Source: an uncultured Flavobacteriales bacterium | GTDB lineage: Bacteria; Bacteroidota; Bacteroidia; Flavobacteriales; BACL11 | NCBI GenBank assembly: GCA_905478765.1 | Contig: CAJQJY010000005.1 | Coordinates: 1 to 64,000 of the forward strand | DNA: 64,000 nt | Direction of reading: 5' to 3' | In this document: one piece after another, positions 60,198 through 64,000 of the stretch | Numbering within the stretch: position 1 is the first letter of the stretch | How the letters are laid out: each line of letters starts with the position of its first letter | Notes under the pieces: generated by a model | What the model was told of the DNA's origin: nothing | Database searches by the model: none | What the model saw: the letters and a program-made list of their open reading frames with translations, nothing else | Translations under genes and position numbers: made by a program

Positions 60198-61382
60198 ATG
60201 TTTACAATAAATAAAAAAGCAAAAAATCTTTCAATAGCACTTATGGCTATTGGGCTGATTGCATTAATTTTTGGTTTTGCATCAAATCCTCATGGAGCTT
60301 GGCCCGCACTTTTATTTAATACATATTTCTATTTAGGGATATCAGTATTTGCAGTGTTTTTTGTTGCTATGCAATATGTCTCTGAAGCAGGCTGGTCAAT
60401 AGTCCTTAAAAGAGTTCCTGAAGCAATTATGGGTGCACTACCTGCTTTTAGTTCTATTATGTTATTAATTATGGTTGCCTCCATTATGCACGTTAATCAT
60501 ATTTATCACTGGTTGCATGAGGGAATTATGACAGTTGGGCATGCAGAGTATGATTATATTATAGCAGGTAAAGAGCCATATCTGAATGCTACATTTTTTA
60601 TCATCAGAACAATAATATATTTATTAGGTTGGAATTATTTTGCTAAGAAATTAAGATCATTATCATTACTTGAAGATAGAGAAGGGGGGACTGCAATTCA
60701 TTTCAAAAGTGTAAGTACTTCTGCTTGGTTTATGGTATTCTTTGCGGTAACTTCTGCTATGGCATCTTGGGATTGGATCATGTCAATTGATGCTCATTGG
60801 TTTTCTACTCTATTTGGATGGTATGTATTTGCGGAGTGGGCTGCAATTGGTTTTACAAGTATTCTTTTATTTACTCTTTACTTGCAAAGACAAGGTTATT
60901 TAAAAGATGTAAATGAAAGTCATATTCATGATTTAGGAAAGTGGATTTTTGCTTTCTCTTTAGTATGGACTTATATGTGGTTCTCTCAATTTATGTTAAT
61001 TTGGTATGCTAATATTCCTGAGGAAGTAGCATATTTTACAGCAAGATTAGAAGTAGAGAATTATAAATTTCTTTTCTGGTTTTCTATGATTATTAATTTT
61101 GTGTTACCAGTAATTTTGTTAATGAGTAGAGATGCTAAAAGGCATAATAGTAGATTGATTTTTGTGAGTATTATTATACTTATTGGTCATTGGTTAAATT
61201 CATATTTATTAGTTGCTCCTGGCACTTTAAATACTCATGGTCATATTGGGTTTACTGAAATCGGAATTGGTCTTGGATTTGCAGGATTGTTAATTCATTT
61301 AACTTTTAAAACACTCGCAAAGGAACAAATGGAAGCTAAGAACCATCCAATGCTTGATGAGTCTAAACATTTACATACATAA
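60198..61382 (+). CDS. actF: Alternative Complex III, ActF (quinol:cytochrome c oxidoreductase membrane subunit)
   Basis: Ten-TM pattern, 'VTSAMASWDWIMSIDAHWFSTLFGWYVFAEW'. Confidence 0.92.
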   Translation: MFTINKKAKNLSIALMAIGLIALIFGFASNPHGAWPALLFNTYFYLGISVFAVFFVAMQYVSEAGWSIVLKRVPEAIMGALPAFSSIMLLIMVASIMHVNHIYHWLHEGIMTVGHAEYDYIIAGKEPYLNATFFIIRTIIYLLGWNYFAKKLRSLSLLEDREGGTAIHFKSVSTSAWFMVFFAVTSAMASWDWIMSIDAHWFSTLFGWYVFAEWAAIGFTSILLFTLYLQRQGYLKDVNESHIHDLGKWIFAFSLVWTYMWFSQFMLIWYANIPEEVAYFTARLEVENYKFLFWFSMIINFVLPVILLMSRDAKRHNSRLIFVSIIILIGHWLNSYLLVAPGTLNTHGHIGFTEIGIGLGFAGLLIHLTFKTLAKEQMEAKNHPMLDESKHLHT

Positions 61383-61405
61383 AATTGTATTGTTAATATA
61401 TTTTA

Positions 61406-61437
61406 AAGGGCCAGATAATTCTGACCCTTTTTTTATG
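61406..61437 (+). terminator. Rho-independent terminator after actF
   Basis: AAAGGGCCAG-ataatt-CTGACCCTTT (one mismatch) followed by a T run. Confidence 0.75.
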
Positions 61438-61454
61438 CTTACTTTTGCTACTCT

Positions 61455-62474
61455 ATGAATGAAGATTACGAGATAGAAGAAGACGGCTTGAATGAGCAGT
61501 TTGAAATGGATCAAGTTTTGCGACCTAAACTTTTTGAAGATTTTGAAGGTCAGGATAAAATTGTCAATAATCTTAAGGTTTTTATTGAAGCAGCAACTCA
61601 AAGGGAAGATGCTTTGGATCATGTTTTGTTACACGGCCCTCCAGGACTTGGGAAAACTACTTTAGCTAATATTATTGCTAATGAGTTAGGAGTAAGTATT
61701 AAAACTACTTCTGGCCCTGTATTAGATAAGCCTGGAGATTTAGCTGGCTTACTTACTAATTTAGAAAATAGAGATGTTCTTTTTATTGATGAAATTCATA
61801 GATTAAATCCAATAGTAGAGGAATATTTATATTCCGCAATGGAGGATTATCAAATTGATATTATGATAGAGTCAGGACCAAATGCCAGGTCTGTTCAAAT
61901 TAAACTTAATCAATTTACGTTAATTGGAGCTACAACTCGTTCGGGCTTACTAACATCACCTTTGAGAGCTAGATTTGGAATTAACTCTAGATTGGAATAT
62001 TATAAATTGAATTTACTTTCTAAAATTGTAAATCGATCTTCCTCAATTTTAGATGTTAGTATTGCTAAGGATGCAGCTATTGAAATTGCGGGAAGAAGCA
62101 GAGGGACTCCTAGGATTGCAAATGCACTTTTAAGAAGAGTTAGAGATTTTGCACAAATAAAAGGAGATGGAGATATTGATAAGAAAATTACTCAATATTC
62201 TTTGGATGCCTTAAATGTTGATGAGCACGGTTTGGATGAAATGGATAACAGAATTTTATCTACTATTATTGATAAATTTAGAGGTGGCCCTGTTGGGCTT
62301 ACAACTATTGCTACTGCAGTTGGTGAGCAAGCTGATACTATTGAGGAAGTATATGAACCTTATTTAATTCAGGAAGGATATTTGATGCGTACACCTAGAG
62401 GAAGGCAAGCAACTGATTTAGCATTTAAGCATTTAGGAAAGGTTAAGCCAGCTGATCAAGGGAATCTGTTTTAA
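61455..62474 (+). CDS. ruvB: Holliday junction branch migration DNA helicase RuvB
   Basis: '[26 protein letters not shown]', '[22 protein letters not shown]', '[18 protein letters not shown]'. Confidence 0.96.
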   Translation: MNEDYEIEEDGLNEQFEMDQVLRPKLFEDFEGQDKIVNNLKVFIEAATQREDALDHVLLHGPPGLGKTTLANIIANELGVSIKTTSGPVLDKPGDLAGLLTNLENRDVLFIDEIHRLNPIVEEYLYSAMEDYQIDIMIESGPNARSVQIKLNQFTLIGATTRSGLLTSPLRARFGINSRLEYYKLNLLSKIVNRSSSILDVSIAKDAAIEIAGRSRGTPRIANALLRRVRDFAQIKGDGDIDKKITQYSLDALNVDEHGLDEMDNRILSTIIDKFRGGPVGLTTIATAVGEQADTIEEVYEPYLIQEGYLMRTPRGRQATDLAFKHLGKVKPADQGNLF

Positions 62475-62656
62475 GAAATCTGATCAAAAACTTCTAGGAT
62501 AGTGTTTTTATATTGGGAAAAAGTTGTTAGTGCCCAAATTTTTAAGGTGATTACTTCTTCTTTACTGAGCCATCTAGCACTTTTTGAAAGTTCCTTTTTA
62601 AAAAGAATTTTATCAAAACTAACTTTCCTAAGTATTTTTTTTGTGAATTCTAACAT
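62471..62656 (-). CDS. Small conserved hypothetical protein (61 aa)
   Basis: '[49 protein letters not shown]' resembles short flavobacterial conserved proteins recalled from memory; sits between ruvB and ubiX. Confidence 0.65.
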   Translation of the reverse strand: MLEFTKKILRKVSFDKILFKKELSKSARWLSKEEVITLKIWALTTFSQYKNTILEVFDQIS

Positions 62657-62699
62657 AATATTTAAAGTTTACAAATACAATAACACAATAGTATGGTAA

Positions 62700-63272
62700 T
62701 TATTGCTCTCCCCCCCAACTATATGATTCATTTTCTAAACCAGCCAATGTTATTACTCTGTCAATAACAGTAGCGGTTAACTCCTCAAAAGTTTGAGGTT
62801 TACTGTAAAATGAAGGAGTTGCAGGGCAAATAATTCCACCCGCTTCAGTTATTGTTTTCATATTATTAATATGAATTAGGCTGTACGGTGTTTCTCTTGC
62901 AATTATTATTAACTTTCGCCTTTCTTTAAGTATAACATCAGCAGCTCTTGTTGTTAAGTCATTAGATATTCCTGCTGCAATTCTGCCCATTGTCCCCATT
63001 GAAGATGGACAAATTATCATAGTACAAAAGTTTGCCGAACCACTGGCGAAAGGAGCCATAAAATCCATTTTATCATAAAAAGTAAATGGGTAATTATTAT
63101 AATCAGTATTCTCTAATTCAGTTTCCCAAACATACTTTGCATTATCACTCATAAGTACACCAACATCTTCTATTTGTGCCTGTAACTGAACTAGTTTGTC
63201 AAAAAGCACTTTTGCATAAATTGCTCCACTTGCTCCTGTTACTGCTACTATTATTTTGTGTTTTTTATCCAT
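62700..63272 (-). CDS. ubiX: UbiX-family flavin prenyltransferase
   Basis: 'IIVAVTGASGAIYAKVLFDKL', 'ICPSSMGTMGRIAAGISNDLTTRAADVILKERRKLIIIARETPYSLIHINNM'. Confidence 0.93.
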   Translation of the reverse strand: MDKKHKIIVAVTGASGAIYAKVLFDKLVQLQAQIEDVGVLMSDNAKYVWETELENTDYNNYPFTFYDKMDFMAPFASGSANFCTMIICPSSMGTMGRIAAGISNDLTTRAADVILKERRKLIIIARETPYSLIHINNMKTITEAGGIICPATPSFYSKPQTFEELTATVIDRVITLAGLENESYSWGGEQ

Positions 63273-63898
63273 TAGAAATTGTAATGTATTGCAAAATTTA
63301 AAACTGAATTGTACTTTCCTTTTCTTGTAGAATTATATGTTGTAGCATGGTTGTAATCCTCTTCACCAATTGGTAATATCGAGTTGCTAATTCTAGTATT
63401 AAGACTTAAATTTGCTGAAAATTTGTAATCCATACCTATCAATAATCCAATATCATAATCTATAAACGGATCAATAGTTGTAGTTGAAATTTCCCCATAA
63501 GTATCATTATAATAAGCTTTTATTAGATTAGCAAATTGTATTCCTCCTTCAATTTTTAAAACTGCACTTTGGTGGTATTTTAATAACAATGGAATTTCAA
63601 TATAGGAAGATGAAATATCTGGTTTTTCATAATCTTGTAGGTGTTCAGAGTTATTCATATTAGGATTGTTACTGCCTTTTTGAATATAAGTCATTTCCAT
63701 TTGAAAACTAAGTAAAGGAGATAATGATTTATTTGCAAAAAATCCAGCTAGTAATCCAGCTTTATTAAATCCTCCCAAATCATCTCCACTAACTTGTGAG
63801 GTACTAAGCCCTAAAATAATTCCGCCGGCAAAGTTTTGCGCTTGTAAATTTGAAATGAGAAATCCACAAAAAATAAAAAGTGCCAATTTCTTTTTCAT
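63272..63898 (-). CDS. Outer membrane beta-barrel (PorT-like) protein
   Basis: Signal peptide, 'GGIILGLSTSQVSGDDLGGFNKAGLLAGFFANKSLSPLLSFQMEMTYIQKGS'. Confidence 0.8.
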   Translation of the reverse strand: MKKKLALFIFCGFLISNLQAQNFAGGIILGLSTSQVSGDDLGGFNKAGLLAGFFANKSLSPLLSFQMEMTYIQKGSNNPNMNNSEHLQDYEKPDISSSYIEIPLLLKYHQSAVLKIEGGIQFANLIKAYYNDTYGEISTTTIDPFIDYDIGLLIGMDYKFSANLSLNTRISNSILPIGEEDYNHATTYNSTRKGKYNSVLNFAIHYNF

Positions 63899-63899
63899 T

Positions 63900-64000
63900 T
63901 TATCTTAAGCTAACTCCTAGACCAAGTGTTGCCGTAGGGTATTCAGATAAAGTATAATCTGCTTGAATTGTAACTAAAGTAATGTTGAACCTTAAGCCAA
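63900..64000 (-). CDS. C-terminal part of another outer membrane beta-barrel protein (runs off the window)
   Basis: Reverse-strand frame '...GLRFNITLVTIQADYTLSEYPTATLGLGVSLR*' ending just upstream of the previous gene. Confidence 0.5.
   Translation of the reverse strand, partial: GLRFNITLVTIQADYTLSEYPTATLGLGVSLR

Noticed and set aside
62502-62699. 65-aa plus-strand ORF after ruvB
   Set aside because: Opposite to the more protein-like 61-aa minus-strand ORF (62471..62656).

Overview
AT-rich chromosomal segment from a marine Bacteroidetes/Flavobacteriia-type bacterium. The assignment rests on TAnnTTTG promoter motifs, Alternative Complex III, a T9SS tail, TonB-dependent and Omp85 outer-membrane proteins, proteorhodopsin, and GTG/TTG/ATG starts with A-rich leaders. 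Most of the window is conserved housekeeping: kdsB, gdhA, kbl, rplM-rpsI-rpsB-tsf-pyrH-frr, sucAB, korAB plus ferredoxin, murI, two ompH genes with bamA and uppS, nadK, pdxJ, trmB, mrp, actABCDEF, ruvB and ubiX. The most interesting accessory part is a light/flavin island at about 22.0-27.0 kb. It holds an antenna-less photolyase-like FAD protein, a TIGR03643/DUF2805-like protein, a DTE-type M105 proteorhodopsin with a Gly at the carotenoid-fenestration position, and a Brp/Blh retinal-forming oxygenase. Blh is tightly coupled to an unknown 138-aa protein, a flavin-reductase-like protein and a polytopic membrane protein. A second notable part is a compact phosphate module at 45.6-49.9 kb: porin, PiT-like permease, an un-annotated 29-aa single-TM ORF, and PhoB/PhoR-like genes. 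Its divergent intergenic region carries two arrays of 11-bp-phased GTTAA-type half-sites resembling Pho boxes. Three decayed genes are visible: a T9SS sorting-domain tail, a PqqB-like MBL protein, and an alkyltransferase-like protein. No rRNA, tRNA, CRISPR array or transposase was recognised. All family assignments were made by eye from motifs and sequence recall; no searches were run.
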